Source: CANJXF01 sp043775015
GTDB taxonomy: Bacteria; Verrucomicrobiota; Verrucomicrobiia; Limisphaerales; CANJXF01
Direction of reading: 5' to 3'
Length of the DNA: 64,000 nucleotides
Assembly: GCA_043775015.1 (NCBI GenBank)
Contig: JAYVSV010000047.1
Coordinates: forward strand, 1 to 64,000
A program made the position numbers and the translations under genes. The notes under the pieces were generated by a model. The model did not search any database, was not told where the DNA came from, and worked only from the letters and a program-made list of their open reading frames with translations. Every line of letters begins with the position of its first letter. The stretch's first letter is position 1. Positions 25,479 to 35,300 of the stretch are shown piece by piece.

Positions 25479-26968
25479 AGCCGCCGAAGCCACGAACGAT
25501 CTCAAGTGCCGAGCACCTTTCCGCCACCGGTCACCACTTGCTGGATCGGCGGCAATTTCTCTCCCGCACCGCCACCGGGTTGGGCGCGATTGCCCTCACC
25601 AGTCTGCTGGGTCGTGATGGGCTGCTCGCGGCGCAACGGCCAATCATCGACGCCACGCGGCCATACGCACCGCGACCGCCCCACTTTCCCGGCAAGGCAC
25701 GCAATGTTATCGTCATCTTCTGCGCCGGCGCCGTCAGCCAACTTGAAACCTGGGACTACAAGCCTGAACTTATCAAACAGGATGGCAAACCCCTGGCGGG
25801 TGGCCCGCCCGTCACTTTTCAGGGGCCTGCCGGAAATCTCGCCCGACCACAGTATGAGTTCCGACCGCGCGGCCAGAGTGGAAAAATGATTTCCGAACTC
25901 GTTCCCCATCTGGCACAACTCGTGGACGAGGTGTCTTTCATCCACTCGCTGACCAGCAAAACCAACACCCATGGGCCGGGCGAGAATTTCCTTTCGACCG
26001 GCTTCGTGCCCGATGGTTTTCCCAGCATCGGAGCGTGGGTCAGCTATGCCCTCGGTAGCGAGAATCAAGACCTGCCCGCGTTCGTCTCGATCCCCGATCC
26101 ACGCGGCGTTCCGCAGGCCAGCGTCAACAACTGGGGACCAGGTTTCCTCCCCGCAGAGTTCCAGGGCACACCCTTTACCGCCAAAGAGCCGCTGCGAAAC
26201 CTCGCCCCTCCTGCAGGCATCCTGCCGGCCAATGACCGCGCCGCCCGCTCGCTGTTGCAACGGGTGAATCAACGGCACCTCGAAAATCACCCCAACGATG
26301 GCAGCCTCGCCGCCCGTATCGCGAGTTACGAACTTGCCGCCCGCATGCAATTGAGCGTGCCAGAAATCAGCGACCTCTCCACCGAGCCTGCGCACATTCT
26401 TAAAAGTTACGGTGCAGATGACACCTCGAATCCGATCAAGGTCGCCTTCGCCCGGAATTGCATTCTCGCCCGGCGATTGATCGAAAACGGAGTGAGATTC
26501 GTGCAGCTCTTCAATGGAGCCTACGCCAGCGGCGGCGAACTCAACTGGGACGGCCATAACAAGTTGAAAGAACAATACGACAAGCATGCGGACATCCTCG
26601 ACCAACCCGCTGCCGCCCTTGTGCGCGACCTCCAGCAACGCGGTCTGCTTGAGGACACCCTCGTCGTCTGGTGCACGGAATTTGGCCGCATGCCCATGTT
26701 TCAAAAAGGCTCACAAGGTCGCGACCACAATCCCGATGGCTTCACCTGCTGGCTTGCCGGGGCCGGCGTGAAACGTGGTTTCAGCCACGGTGTCACCGAC
26801 GAACTCGGACGCAAAGCCGTGGAAAACATTCTCTCGATCCACGACCTCAACGCCACCATCCTTCATCTCCTCGGCCTCAACCACGAAGCCCTGACCTTTG
26901 AGCACAACGGAACTCAACGCCGCCTCACAGATGTGCATGGATATGTGATAAAGGAGATTCTTACCTGA
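25475..26968 (+). CDS. DUF1501 protein, sulfatase-like fold, exported
   Basis: The 497-residue protein starts with a twin-arginine-type signal (RRQFLSRTATGLGAIALTSL) and has DUF1501 features: CAGAVSQLETWDYKPE, HGPGENFLSTGF, WDGHNKLKEQYDKHAD and WCTEFGRMPMFQ followed by GRDHNP. The last residues resemble the metal-binding part of sulfatases and alkaline phosphatases. It overlaps the DUF1549/1553 gene by 4 nt (ATGA), so the two are translationally coupled. This pair is one of the most frequent in Planctomycetes and Verrucomicrobia; the joint function has not been settled. Confidence 0.85.
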   Translation: MKPPKPRTISSAEHLSATGHHLLDRRQFLSRTATGLGAIALTSLLGRDGLLAAQRPIIDATRPYAPRPPHFPGKARNVIVIFCAGAVSQLETWDYKPELIKQDGKPLAGGPPVTFQGPAGNLARPQYEFRPRGQSGKMISELVPHLAQLVDEVSFIHSLTSKTNTHGPGENFLSTGFVPDGFPSIGAWVSYALGSENQDLPAFVSIPDPRGVPQASVNNWGPGFLPAEFQGTPFTAKEPLRNLAPPAGILPANDRAARSLLQRVNQRHLENHPNDGSLAARIASYELAARMQLSVPEISDLSTEPAHILKSYGADDTSNPIKVAFARNCILARRLIENGVRFVQLFNGAYASGGELNWDGHNKLKEQYDKHADILDQPAAALVRDLQQRGLLEDTLVVWCTEFGRMPMFQKGSQGRDHNPDGFTCWLAGAGVKRGFSHGVTDELGRKAVENILSIHDLNATILHLLGLNHEALTFEHNGTQRRLTDVHGYVIKEILT

Positions 26969-27113
26969 CGAATACCCCTGAATGATGGTGGCCAAATCAT
27001 GAAGAAGAGAAACGTTGGTGGATGGATCTTCTGCCGCATGCTCCAACTTTCGGACGGCCGGATCAGGGTCGCGCTCGTTGACACTTTCTTTTTGCGCGTT
27101 TAGTTTTCGCGCC

Positions 27114-28403
27114 ATGTCACGACTGCCGTTTGAAGCATTCTTAGCCCTGCGTTATCTGCGACCCCGCCGAACCTTTGTTTCTGTCATCACGGTGATCTCA
27201 ATTATCGGAGTGATGCTCGGCGTCGCGGTTTTGATTGTGGTGATCAGCGTCATGAGCGGATTCGACCAGGAATGGCGCAACAAAATTCTTGGCTTCAACG
27301 CGCATTTGAAAATCACACAAGTGGATCTGAAGGGGCAGTATCTCCCACTCACCAATTTCACCGCGCTCGGAAAAATTGTCAGCTCCAATCAAAGCGTCAC
27401 GGGGGTCGCCCCATTTATTACCGGGCAAGTGCTTCTGCAAACGCAGCCTGCGCAAGGCAATCCAAAATTTTTGGCGCCATTGCTGCGCGGAATTGATCCT
27501 GTGCTGGAGGCGAGCGTCAGCGTTCTGCCGAAAAGTGTCGTGACCGGCGAATTTGATTTGAGTGGAAACGGTTTGGTGATTGGTCGCGATTTTGCGCACG
27601 GGATGGATTTGCGAATTGGCGATCGCGTCGCGGTTTATTCGCCGAGCAGCATTCAGAAATTATACGAAACGCGGAAAAATCCAAATGCAGAGAAGCCGAT
27701 GGCCGAAGAGTTTGTCATTCGTGGAATATTCGACGTCGGCTACGGGGAATACAACGCGTCCATCGTGGCAACGTCGCTGGAGAAAGCGCAGGAGCTTTGG
27801 GAGTTTGATGAGAATTCGGTGCATGGCTTGCAAGTCATGCTGCGTGATCCGTTCCAGGTCGAAGTCGTGCGGAAAGAACTTCAAAACCGGCTTGGGCCGA
27901 ATTTCAATCTTCTTACCTGGCCCGAGGAAAACCCGACGATTTTCAACGCGCTGGCCGTGGAGAAGAACATGATGTTTTTTCTATTGTTCTTCATCATGAT
28001 CGTGGCCGGCTTCGGTATTGTGAATTGCCAGATTACTTTCGTGGTGCAAAAAACGCGCGAGATCGGAATTCTCAAAGCGCTGGGCGCGAACAATCGCCAG
28101 GTGCTCTGGATTTTTCTGAGTCAGAGTGTGGTCGTCGGCGTCCTCGGAGTGGGACTTGGTTTTGGATTTGCAATGCTCGCCTTGAGTTACCGTAATGAAT
28201 TTCTCGAGTTCATGAATCGAGCGGTGGGCTACGAGTTATTGCCTGCAGCCATTTATCAGATCGATAAACTGCCCGCCTCCATTCAAGCCGGCGATGTCAG
28301 TATTATTTGCGGAACCGCATTTATCACCTGCGTTTTGGCCGGACTTTTTCCGGCGTGGAAAGCGTCGAGAATGCAACCAGTGGAGGCGCTGCGCTATGAA
28401 TAA
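27114..28403 (+). CDS. LolC/LolE-family lipoprotein-releasing ABC permease
   Basis: The 429-residue inner-membrane protein has one N-terminal membrane segment (VITVISIIGVMLGVAVLIVV), a large periplasmic domain, and three C-terminal segments starting near residue 275, the MacB/LolC topology. The opening SRLPFEAFLALRYLRPRR and the QKTREIGILKALGANNRQVL coupling loop are typical of LolC/E. The ATG at 27114 is preferred because the frame upstream shows no signal and this ATG gives the standard N-terminus. The LolD-type ATPase gene overlaps its 3' end by 8 nt. Only one permease is encoded, so a homodimer is likely. The complex should release lipoproteins from the inner membrane. Confidence 0.85.
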   Translation: MSRLPFEAFLALRYLRPRRTFVSVITVISIIGVMLGVAVLIVVISVMSGFDQEWRNKILGFNAHLKITQVDLKGQYLPLTNFTALGKIVSSNQSVTGVAPFITGQVLLQTQPAQGNPKFLAPLLRGIDPVLEASVSVLPKSVVTGEFDLSGNGLVIGRDFAHGMDLRIGDRVAVYSPSSIQKLYETRKNPNAEKPMAEEFVIRGIFDVGYGEYNASIVATSLEKAQELWEFDENSVHGLQVMLRDPFQVEVVRKELQNRLGPNFNLLTWPEENPTIFNALAVEKNMMFFLLFFIMIVAGFGIVNCQITFVVQKTREIGILKALGANNRQVLWIFLSQSVVVGVLGVGLGFGFAMLALSYRNEFLEFMNRAVGYELLPAAIYQIDKLPASIQAGDVSIICGTAFITCVLAGLFPAWKASRMQPVEALRYE

Positions 28404-29118
28404 TTCCACCGAAAGCACTGTGAAATCGGAAATGCCCAATCCAAAACCGCTGCTCGAAACGCGTGACGTTCACAAAATTTACACGATGGGGAAACGTAAA
28501 CTGGAAGTGCTGCGCGGCATCACGTTGTCGGTGAACGCGGGAGATTTCGTCGCCTTGCGCGGCGCGTCGGGTGCGGGGAAAAGCACGCTGCTCCACTTGC
28601 TCGGCGGATTGGATTTGCCGAACAGTGGCGACGTTTTTTTTGCCGACAAAAATCTGGGGCGACTCTCTAATAACGCACTCACCCACTTGCGAAATACCCG
28701 TGTTGGCTTTGTATTTCAGGCGTATCACCTGTTGCCCGAACTCAGCGCGCTGGAAAACGTTTCACTCCCGGCACGAATGGCTCGCACGAACGCTGCTCAA
28801 GCAGTTGAGCGCGCCCGCGATTTGTTGAAACGCGTTGGACTGGGTGAGCGATTGGATCATCGACCGTATGAACTTTCCGGTGGAGAACAACAGCGTGTCG
28901 CCATCGCTCGGGCGCTGATCAACGAGCCGGATTTAATTTTGGCGGACGAACCGACGGGCAATCTGGATTCGCACACTGGCGGCGAAATCCTGGATCTCAT
29001 TTGTTCGTTGCGAGTTGAACGGAACGCAACGCTGGTAATAGCGACCCATTCCGCTGGGCTCGCCGCCCGCGCGCCGCGTGTAATCGAATTGCTCGATGGA
29101 GAAATAAAAGTGAACTAA
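28396..29118 (+). CDS. lolD: LolD-family ABC transporter ATP-binding protein
   Basis: The 240-residue ATPase has Walker A GASGAGKST, the Q-loop FVFQAYHLLPELSALENV, signature LSGGEQQRVAIARAL, Walker B LILADEPTGNLD and the H-loop His in IATHSAG. The LLPELSALENV segment is typical of the LolD/MacB group. The ATG at 28396 overlaps the end of the permease gene by 8 nt. It powers the LolC/E-like permease encoded upstream. The N-terminal 18 residues are a short extension before the usual domain start. Confidence 0.9.
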   Translation: MNNSTESTVKSEMPNPKPLLETRDVHKIYTMGKRKLEVLRGITLSVNAGDFVALRGASGAGKSTLLHLLGGLDLPNSGDVFFADKNLGRLSNNALTHLRNTRVGFVFQAYHLLPELSALENVSLPARMARTNAAQAVERARDLLKRVGLGERLDHRPYELSGGEQQRVAIARALINEPDLILADEPTGNLDSHTGGEILDLICSLRVERNATLVIATHSAGLAARAPRVIELLDGEIKVN

Positions 29119-29119
29119 A

Positions 29120-29189
29120 CGCCAAGACGCAAAGGCCCAAAGCCTCGCAGGGAAAAATCTGTTGTTCTCTGCGTCGTTGCGTCTTGGCG
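29120..29189. repeat. inverted-repeat element between lolD and the methyltransferase
   Basis: The 80-nt gap is almost filled by a hairpin: cgccaagacgcaa at 29120-29132 pairs perfectly with ttgcgtcttggcg at 29177-29189, and cgcaggg faces ctctgcg inside. Related gccaagacgcaaag-type repeats are common in many bacterial genomes. It has no T-run and is more likely a dispersed repeat than a terminator. Confidence 0.7.
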
Positions 29190-29198
29190 CTAAAAAAC

Positions 29199-29783
29199 AT
29201 GAACGAAACTGATTGGGAACTGCGTTATCAAACCAAGGACATGCCGTGGGAAAAAGGCGAGCCTTCGCCGGGCTTGGTGCATTTTCTTGCGACCCATTCG
29301 GAAATAAAACGTGGAACAGTTTTGGTTCCCGGTTGTGGTACCGGACACGACGTTCGCTCTTGGGCGAAGGCGGGTTTCAACGCCACGGGGTATGACATCG
29401 CGCCCAGTGCCATTGCGCTTTCGAAAGAAAAAACCGAAGCGGCGGGGCTGAACGCCACGTTTGTTCTCGGCAATTTTCTCGACGACCAGCCACCGCAACT
29501 TTTCGATTGGATTTTTGAACATACTCTTTTTTGCGCGATCAATCCGGCGCATCGCGAAAATTACGTTCAAGCTGTTCGCCGCTGGTTGAAACCCAATGGA
29601 CATTATCTCGCCGTGAATTATTTGATTCCCGATAAAGAAGGACCGCCGTTCGGCACGACCTGTGAAGAACTTCTGGAAAGATTCTCACCACATTTCGATT
29701 TGTTGGAAGAATGGGTGCCCCGCTCGTATGAGAATCGCACCGGATTGGAGCGCATGTATTGGTGGATGCGAAAACAGTCGTGA
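29199..29783 (+). CDS. thiopurine S-methyltransferase-family (TPMT) SAM-dependent methyltransferase
   Basis: The 194-residue protein starts with WELRYQTKDMPWEKGEPSPG, the typical TPMT-family opening, and has SAM motif I in VLVPGCGTGHDVRSWA and the acidic strand end GYDIAPSAI. Later LGNFLDD, HTLFCAINPAHRENY and WLKPNGHYLAV follow the family order. Relatives methylate thiols, halides, tellurium or selenium species. ATG 29199 is used; five codons further upstream the frame only reads through the repeat. It lies 80 nt after lolD, so operon membership is uncertain. Confidence 0.85.
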   Translation: MNETDWELRYQTKDMPWEKGEPSPGLVHFLATHSEIKRGTVLVPGCGTGHDVRSWAKAGFNATGYDIAPSAIALSKEKTEAAGLNATFVLGNFLDDQPPQLFDWIFEHTLFCAINPAHRENYVQAVRRWLKPNGHYLAVNYLIPDKEGPPFGTTCEELLERFSPHFDLLEEWVPRSYENRTGLERMYWWMRKQS

Positions 29784-29793
29784 AAATTGTGCG

Positions 29794-30084
29794 ATGAGCG
29801 AAGAAGAAACCAAGGCTGCCGGGCAGAATGGCAGCGAACCGCCAGTTCCCATTTCCAAAGCGGTTTTGTACTTGGTCTTGTCAATTTTGTGGGCGTTCCC
29901 GTCCATCGGAGCTTGCTGGTTGATCGGCTCGGATGTTCTGAAGTGGTTTTCCGCAAAAAGTTTTGTTGCCGCGCTGGCCTCTGTAAAGTTTGAGCAATGG
30001 ATAGCCCTTGCGCTGCTTGGTTTGCATCTCTTTTTTGTTGTTCTCGCATTCCGTTTTCGATCTCGTGATCGAAGGAATATTTGA
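29794..30084 (+). CDS. small two-pass membrane protein, unknown
   Basis: The 96-residue product has a polar N-terminus rich in Glu/Pro and two hydrophobic segments (VLYLVLSILWAFPSIGACWL and WIALALLGLHLFFVVLAF), ending in a basic tail. It starts 10 nt after the methyltransferase stop, which suggests co-transcription. The family is not recognised. Confidence 0.55.
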   Translation: MSEEETKAAGQNGSEPPVPISKAVLYLVLSILWAFPSIGACWLIGSDVLKWFSAKSFVAALASVKFEQWIALALLGLHLFFVVLAFRFRSRDRRNI

Positions 30085-30113
30085 CTTCGCGCCGGAGTTT
30101 CGGAAGCTAAGTC

Positions 30114-30359
30114 ATGCCGTTTTACGAGTATGAGTTGTGCGAGGGATCCTGCGTGGTCTGCAAAGGGAAATTCACCTTGCGCCGCCCCGCGAGCGCGCCG
30201 GAATTGACCCAATGTCCGGCTTGCAAAAAGCCCGTGCGCAAAATTCTTTCGACCTTCAACTCGCCCATAAAACTGAAGCCACTTTCCGTTTCCGATGCCA
30301 AGAAAGCCGGGTTCACCGTTTTGAAACGCGTGAACAAAGGCGAATACGAGAAGCAATAG
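30114..30359 (+). CDS. FmdB-family zinc-ribbon protein
   Basis: The 81-residue protein begins MPFYEYELCEG and carries two CxxC pairs, CVVC (residues 13-16) and CPAC, followed by KPVRKILSTF, matching the FmdB/regulatory zinc-ribbon family. The first CxxC is slightly unusual because of an extra Cys at residue 9. Function in the family is unclear (a regulatory role is named only for a few). It is followed at once by an inverted-repeat element and then der. Confidence 0.75.
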   Translation: MPFYEYELCEGSCVVCKGKFTLRRPASAPELTQCPACKKPVRKILSTFNSPIKLKPLSVSDAKKAGFTVLKRVNKGEYEKQ

Positions 30360-30362
30360 AGC

Positions 30363-30451
30363 TGTAGCCGCGTTTCGTGAGAGAGCGGGTGAAATTCGGC
30401 CCGCGACAAAATTCAATTGAACCACCCGCGCTCTCACGAGGCGCGGCTACA
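30363..30451. repeat. inverted-repeat element with TGTAG...CTACA ends
   Basis: Arms 30363-30391 and 30423-30451 are 29 nt each and pair with three mismatches (outer ten positions perfect: tgtagccgcg with cgcggctaca). The core is short and AT-richer. No flanking target duplication is visible. It fills the gap between the FmdB-like gene and der, and its ends resemble those of the unrelated element at 43088-43171. Likely a REP/MITE-type dispersed repeat. Confidence 0.75.
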
Positions 30452-30497
30452 CTTCATTCCGCTTCCAAAATCCATCGCCGTGCTCCATGTTGGTTGC

Positions 30498-31997
30498 ATG
30501 TCTGCTTTAATCGCAATCGTGGGTCGTCCGAATGTTGGCAAATCGGCTTTGTTTAACCGAATTGTCGGCAAGCGCATTGCCATTGTTCACGATGAACCCG
30601 GCGTGACCCGCGACCGCATCAGCGTGGAAGCGGAATGGCACGGACGCCCCTTCACGTTAGTTGATACGGGTGGCATCGGTTTGTTGCGCGGCGAAAAGGC
30701 GCGCGACGTCATCACTCAAGCAGCACTGGAACAAGTCGAACTCGCGATCGAAGCCGCCAACGTCATCATTCTCGTGGGCAATGTTCAAGAAGGCGTTGTG
30801 CCTCTCGACAAGGAAGTGGCCGAGCGTCTGCGCAAATCGCGCAAACCTGTTTTGGTCGCCGTCAACAAAGTCGATACGTTTCGCGCGGAAGCCGGTGCGG
30901 ATGAATTCAGCCAGCTTGGGTTTGATAAAATTTTTCCGGTGACTGCGATCCACGGAGAAGGCATCGAAGCGTTGATGGACGCGGCCATGGTCTATTTGCC
31001 GGCCGCGCCGGAAGTGCCGGAAACCTTGGATGGCGAAAGTGCCGAGGACAAAAAGCCGGACCGTGGGCCATTGAAGTTGGCCATTGTTGGAAGGCCAAAC
31101 GTGGGGAAATCTTCCATCATCAACGCGCTGACGAAATCGGATCGCGTCATCGTCAGCTCCATCGCCGGAACGACGCGCGACGCGGTCGATGTTCCTTTCG
31201 AAGTTGAAACCGAAGGAGTGCGCCAGAAATTTATTTTGATCGACACGGCTGGTGTGCGTCACCAGCGGCACGTTAATGATTCCATTGAATTCTACAGTGT
31301 AAATCGAACCGAGGAATCGATTGGCCGCAGTGACATTGTCGTGTTCGTGGTGGATGCAGAAGCAGGCATTACAGCGCAGGACAAGAAGGTTGCAGGAAAA
31401 ATTATTGAAGAGAAAAAAGCGTGCATCGTCGTGGTGAACAAATGGGATATCGTCGCGGAACGAGTGGCCAAAGCGCGCGTGGAAGAAATTGAACGGCGTG
31501 GAAAAAAGAGAGTGCGCGACGACATCACCAAGCGATTGACGACGCTTTCCGAATTTGCCGAGTGGGTGCAAAAACAGCTTTTCTTCCTCGATTACGCGCC
31601 GGTTATTTTCACTTCGGCTACGTCCGGTTTTCATCTGGAACGTTTGCTGGAATCCATTCGCTACGTTGCAGCGCAACTTGAACAAAAAGTTCCGACCGCC
31701 ATTTTGAATCGCACGTTGAACGACGCGATCATTCGCAAACAGCCGATCAGCGCATCTGGAAATCGTTTGAAATTTTTCTACGCCACACAGGTCCGGCAGG
31801 CGCCACCGACGTTTTTACTTTTCGTGAATCGCGACGATGTTTTTTCGGATCAATACGCAAAATATTTAGCGGGAGAAATGCGCAAAGCATTTGGTTACGA
31901 AGGCTGTCCGATTCAGCTCGTGCCGAAGCCACGTCCGAAGACCATCGAGCCGAAACGGAAATGGAGTTCCGCTCCACGAGGAGCGAGCAAAGATTAA
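30498..31997 (+). CDS. der: ribosome biogenesis GTPase Der (EngA)
   Basis: The 499-residue protein contains two tandem Era-like GTPase domains. The first has GRPNVGKSALFNR, DTGG and NKVD; the second (from about residue 190) has GRPNVGKSSIINAL, DTAGV and NKWD. A C-terminal KH-like domain follows (FYATQVRQAPPTFLLFVN). Der assists 50S subunit assembly. The start at ATG 30498 gives the canonical MSALIAIVGRPNVG N-terminus; 27 upstream codons lie largely inside the inverted-repeat element. A basic C-terminal tail (RPKTIEPKRKW) is present. The length is near the usual 440-490. Confidence 0.95.
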   Translation: MSALIAIVGRPNVGKSALFNRIVGKRIAIVHDEPGVTRDRISVEAEWHGRPFTLVDTGGIGLLRGEKARDVITQAALEQVELAIEAANVIILVGNVQEGVVPLDKEVAERLRKSRKPVLVAVNKVDTFRAEAGADEFSQLGFDKIFPVTAIHGEGIEALMDAAMVYLPAAPEVPETLDGESAEDKKPDRGPLKLAIVGRPNVGKSSIINALTKSDRVIVSSIAGTTRDAVDVPFEVETEGVRQKFILIDTAGVRHQRHVNDSIEFYSVNRTEESIGRSDIVVFVVDAEAGITAQDKKVAGKIIEEKKACIVVVNKWDIVAERVAKARVEEIERRGKKRVRDDITKRLTTLSEFAEWVQKQLFFLDYAPVIFTSATSGFHLERLLESIRYVAAQLEQKVPTAILNRTLNDAIIRKQPISASGNRLKFFYATQVRQAPPTFLLFVNRDDVFSDQYAKYLAGEMRKAFGYEGCPIQLVPKPRPKTIEPKRKWSSAPRGASKD

Positions 31998-32077
31998 GGC
32001 GGAAAGTTGTTCATGCCGCAATTTTTTCGCATTTAAATTTTTGACCCAAAAAACATCGAAACAAAGGGTTTTTTCAA

Positions 32078-32097
32078 AATTTTTCCATGGAAAAATT
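32078..32097. repeat. 20-bp perfect palindrome in AT-rich der-nrdJ gap
   Basis: The sequence aattttt-cc-at-gg-aaaaatt is perfectly self-complementary. It lies in a 305-nt gap (31998-32302) whose first half is very A/T-rich and contains a repeated ttttttcaaaatt block on both sides. It may act as a der transcription terminator or a protein site; neither is demonstrated. Confidence 0.5.
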
Positions 32098-32125
32098 GCG
32101 AAAAAACTTTTTTTCAAAATTATTC

Positions 32126-32153
32126 TTGTAACCACTATATGTAGTGCTAAATT
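32126..32153 (+). promoter_or_regulatory. candidate nrdJ promoter with NrdR box in the spacer
   Basis: A -35-like ttgtaa (32126-32131) and -10-like taaatt (32148-32153) are separated by 16 nt. The near-palindrome cactatatgtagtg (32133-32146) lies inside the spacer and resembles the NrdR box (consensus close to acaCwAtATATwGtgt). NrdR represses ribonucleotide reductase genes, so its placement before nrdJ is meaningful. Only one box is seen, whereas two helically phased boxes are usual. The 5' leader after it (to 32302) has small hairpins, including ctgag-tcggt-ctcag. Confidence 0.5.
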
Positions 32154-32302
32154 TTCGTCTGCTCCCACCTGATGGGGTATTTGGAATCGGGACAGACCGA
32201 GAACATTTGCCCGTTATGAGGGGAAATTTTGCCCGGACTGAGTCGGTCTCAGCGGGAATAAAAGTCTGCAAAAAAACCAATATTTAGTTAAAACAGAAAC
32301 CT

Positions 32303-35300
32303 ATGATTGACGCACGCGATCCAGTCATCTCCTCGTCCAAAACATCCGCCCGCCGTGGCGCGAATATTTCGTCCCGCAGCGCCAGTTCGCGCAAAGGCAA
32401 TGCCTCCAAACGAACGCTCAGGTTGGAGCGTATTTTCAGCGACGCCAAAGTTAAGCCGTTTGATCAGATCGAATGGGAGAAGCGCACGGCGGAGATTACC
32501 GATGACGCCGGCAAGGTGATTTTTAAACAGGAAAATGTCGAGGTGCCGAAATCGTGGTCAGTGCTCGCGACGAAGGTGGTTGTTTCAAAATATTTTTACG
32601 GCGAACAAAACACGCCGGAACGGGAAACGTCGGTTAAACAACTCATCCATCGCGTTTGCCGGACGATTGCCGACTGGGGTATTGCCGACGGATATTTCAG
32701 CAAAGAAGATGGCGAAGTTTTCTATGATGAAATGACTTGGTTGTGCGTGAATCAATGCGGCGCGTTCAATTCGCCGGTCTGGTTTAACATCGGCCTTTTC
32801 CATCAATACGGAGTCGGTAAAAATTCTGCGAAGGGCAACTGGTTTTTCAATCGCAAGACGAAACAAGCCGAGCGCGCGCCGACTCAGTACGAATATCCCC
32901 AGGGCAGTGCCTGTTTCATTCAATCGGTGCAGGACAACATGGAAGACATCATGCGCCTGGCTTACAGCGAAGCGATGCTCTTCAAATACGGTTCTGGCAC
33001 TGGAACGGATTTGTCGCCCATTCGTTCGAGCAAAGAAAAACTTTCTGGTGGCGGGCGTCCGAGCGGCCCGATGTCCTTCTTGAAAGTTTATGACCAGGTC
33101 GCGAACGTCGTGAAGTCCGGCGGCAAAACGCGGCGCGCGGCGAAGATGAATACCTTGCGCGACTGGCACGGCGACATCGAAGATTTTATTGATGCCAAAC
33201 AACGCGAAGAAAAGAAGGCTTGGGCGTTGATCGAACAGGGCTACGACGGTTCTTACAACGGCGATGCTTACGGCAGTGTGATGTATCAGAACGAAAATCT
33301 TTCCGTGCGCGCGAGCGATGAGTTCATGCAGGCTGCTCTCGGTGGAAAAGAATGGTGGACGCGCACCGTCACCAACCCCAAACCGCTTGAGAAAAAAGAC
33401 GCGAGCAAGTTACTGGATAAAATCGCGGAAGGAACGTGGATTTGCGGCGATCCCGGTATGCAATACGACGGGGCCATTCAGAAGTGGCACACCTGCAAGG
33501 GCACCGAGCCGATTCACTCGACGAATCCTTGCTCCGAATATGTTTTCTTAAACAACACGGCGTGCAATCTGGCGTCACTCAATTTGATGAAGTTCAAGCG
33601 CGCGGATGGCGTGTTTGACATCGAACGTTTCAAAGCGGCCGTGCGTGTATTCATCACGGCGCAGGAAATCGTCGTGGATCAAGCAAGTTATCCGACGAAA
33701 GAGATCGCCGAAAATTCTCACATTTTCCGCACGCTTGGACTCGGATTCGCGAACCTCGGTTCGTTGATCATGAGCTACGGTTTTCCGTATGATTCCAACG
33801 AAGGCCGCGCGCTGGCTGGTGCGATCACTGCCGTGATGACCGGCCATTCTTACGAACAGTCTTCTGAAATCGCCAGCGTCACAGGCACCTTCGATGGTTA
33901 CGAAGACACGCGTTGTTCCGGCGTGGCCAAGCCGGTCAGCAAGAGCAATGTGGAATCAATGCTCGGCGTCATCAAACTGCATCGTGATGCGGTGGAGCAG
34001 ATTCAGCCCAGCAAGGAATTTACTTATCTCAAAGACGAAGCACGTCATTGTTGGGATCGCGCCTTGGCTCGTGGAAAAGAATCCGGCTATCGCAATGCCC
34101 AGGTCACCGTGCTCGCGCCGACCGGAACGATTGCGTTCCTAATGGACTGCGACACGACCGGCGTCGAACCTGACATCGCGCTCGTAAAATATAAACTTCT
34201 CGCGGGCGGTGGCATGTTGAAAATGGTAAATCGCGGCGTCGGCGATGCCTTGCGTCGCCTTGGCTACAGCGAAAACCAGATTGCCGGAATTCTCGCGCAC
34301 ATTGAAAAGCACGACACGATTGAAGACGTGCAGGAAAACGGCGCAACGATCGCGAGCGGTTTGAAAACCGAACATCTCGCCGTCTTCGATTGCGCGTTCA
34401 AAGCCGCGAAAGGCAAACGCAGCATCGGCTACATGGCCCATTTGAAAATGATGGGCGCGACGCAGCCGTTCATCAGCGGCGCAATTTCCAAGACGGTCAA
34501 TTTGCCGAACGAAGCGACGGTTGCCGAAATTCGAAATGCCTACGTCGAAGCGTGGAAAATGGGATTGAAATGCGTGGCGATTTATCGCGACGGATCGAAG
34601 CGCTCGCAGCCGCTCAACACCAAGCGGACCAACGAGGGCGGGGCGAACACGAATCCAGAAAGTTCCCGGGTCAACGAACTCGAAAACGAAATTACGAAGT
34701 TACGCGAAGTGGCCGGGCAACCGTTGCGCCGCCGTCTGCCGGACACGCGCAGCGCCATTACACACAAATTTGATATTGCGGGGCACGAGGGCTATTTGAC
34801 CGTCGGTTTGTTCGAAGATGGACAGCCCGGCGAATTGTTTATCACGATGGCGAAGGAAGGTTCCACCATTGGCGGATTGATGGACAGCATCGGGACTTTG
34901 ACCAGCATGGCGTTTCAATATGGCGTGCCGCTGGAAGCCCTCCTGCGAAAATTTGCGCACCAACGTTTCGAGCCGTCCGGCTTCACCAAGAATCCGGAAA
35001 TTCGCAACGCGGCGTCGATCATCGATTACGTCTTCCGCTGGCTGGCGCTGAATTTTATTCCGGGCTACCGCGAGGCGACCACGATCAGCTCCGCCCAACC
35101 GGAATTGGTCATGCCCGGTTTGGAAGAGGAATTAAAAAAGAAAATCAATCGTCCCGTGCCGGATCTGCCGCTTTCGGAAGACACGGATATTATTTCCCTA
35201 AGGCCGCTTAAAGCGTTGAGCAACGGCCATGCGAAATCCACCTCCACGGGATTTGTAAATCAACTCGATGCTCCGACTTGCCCGAACTGCGGCCACGTCG

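Noticed and set aside
25502..26704. Long minus-strand open frame (400 codons)
   Set aside because: It is fully antisense to the DUF1501 gene, which has clear motifs, a signal sequence and coupling to its upstream partner; the antisense translation shows no family features and arises from GC-rich codon structure.
32160..32302. Cobalamin riboswitch before the B12-dependent nrdJ
   Set aside because: The leader is short and lacks the conserved B12-box blocks; only small hairpins are seen.
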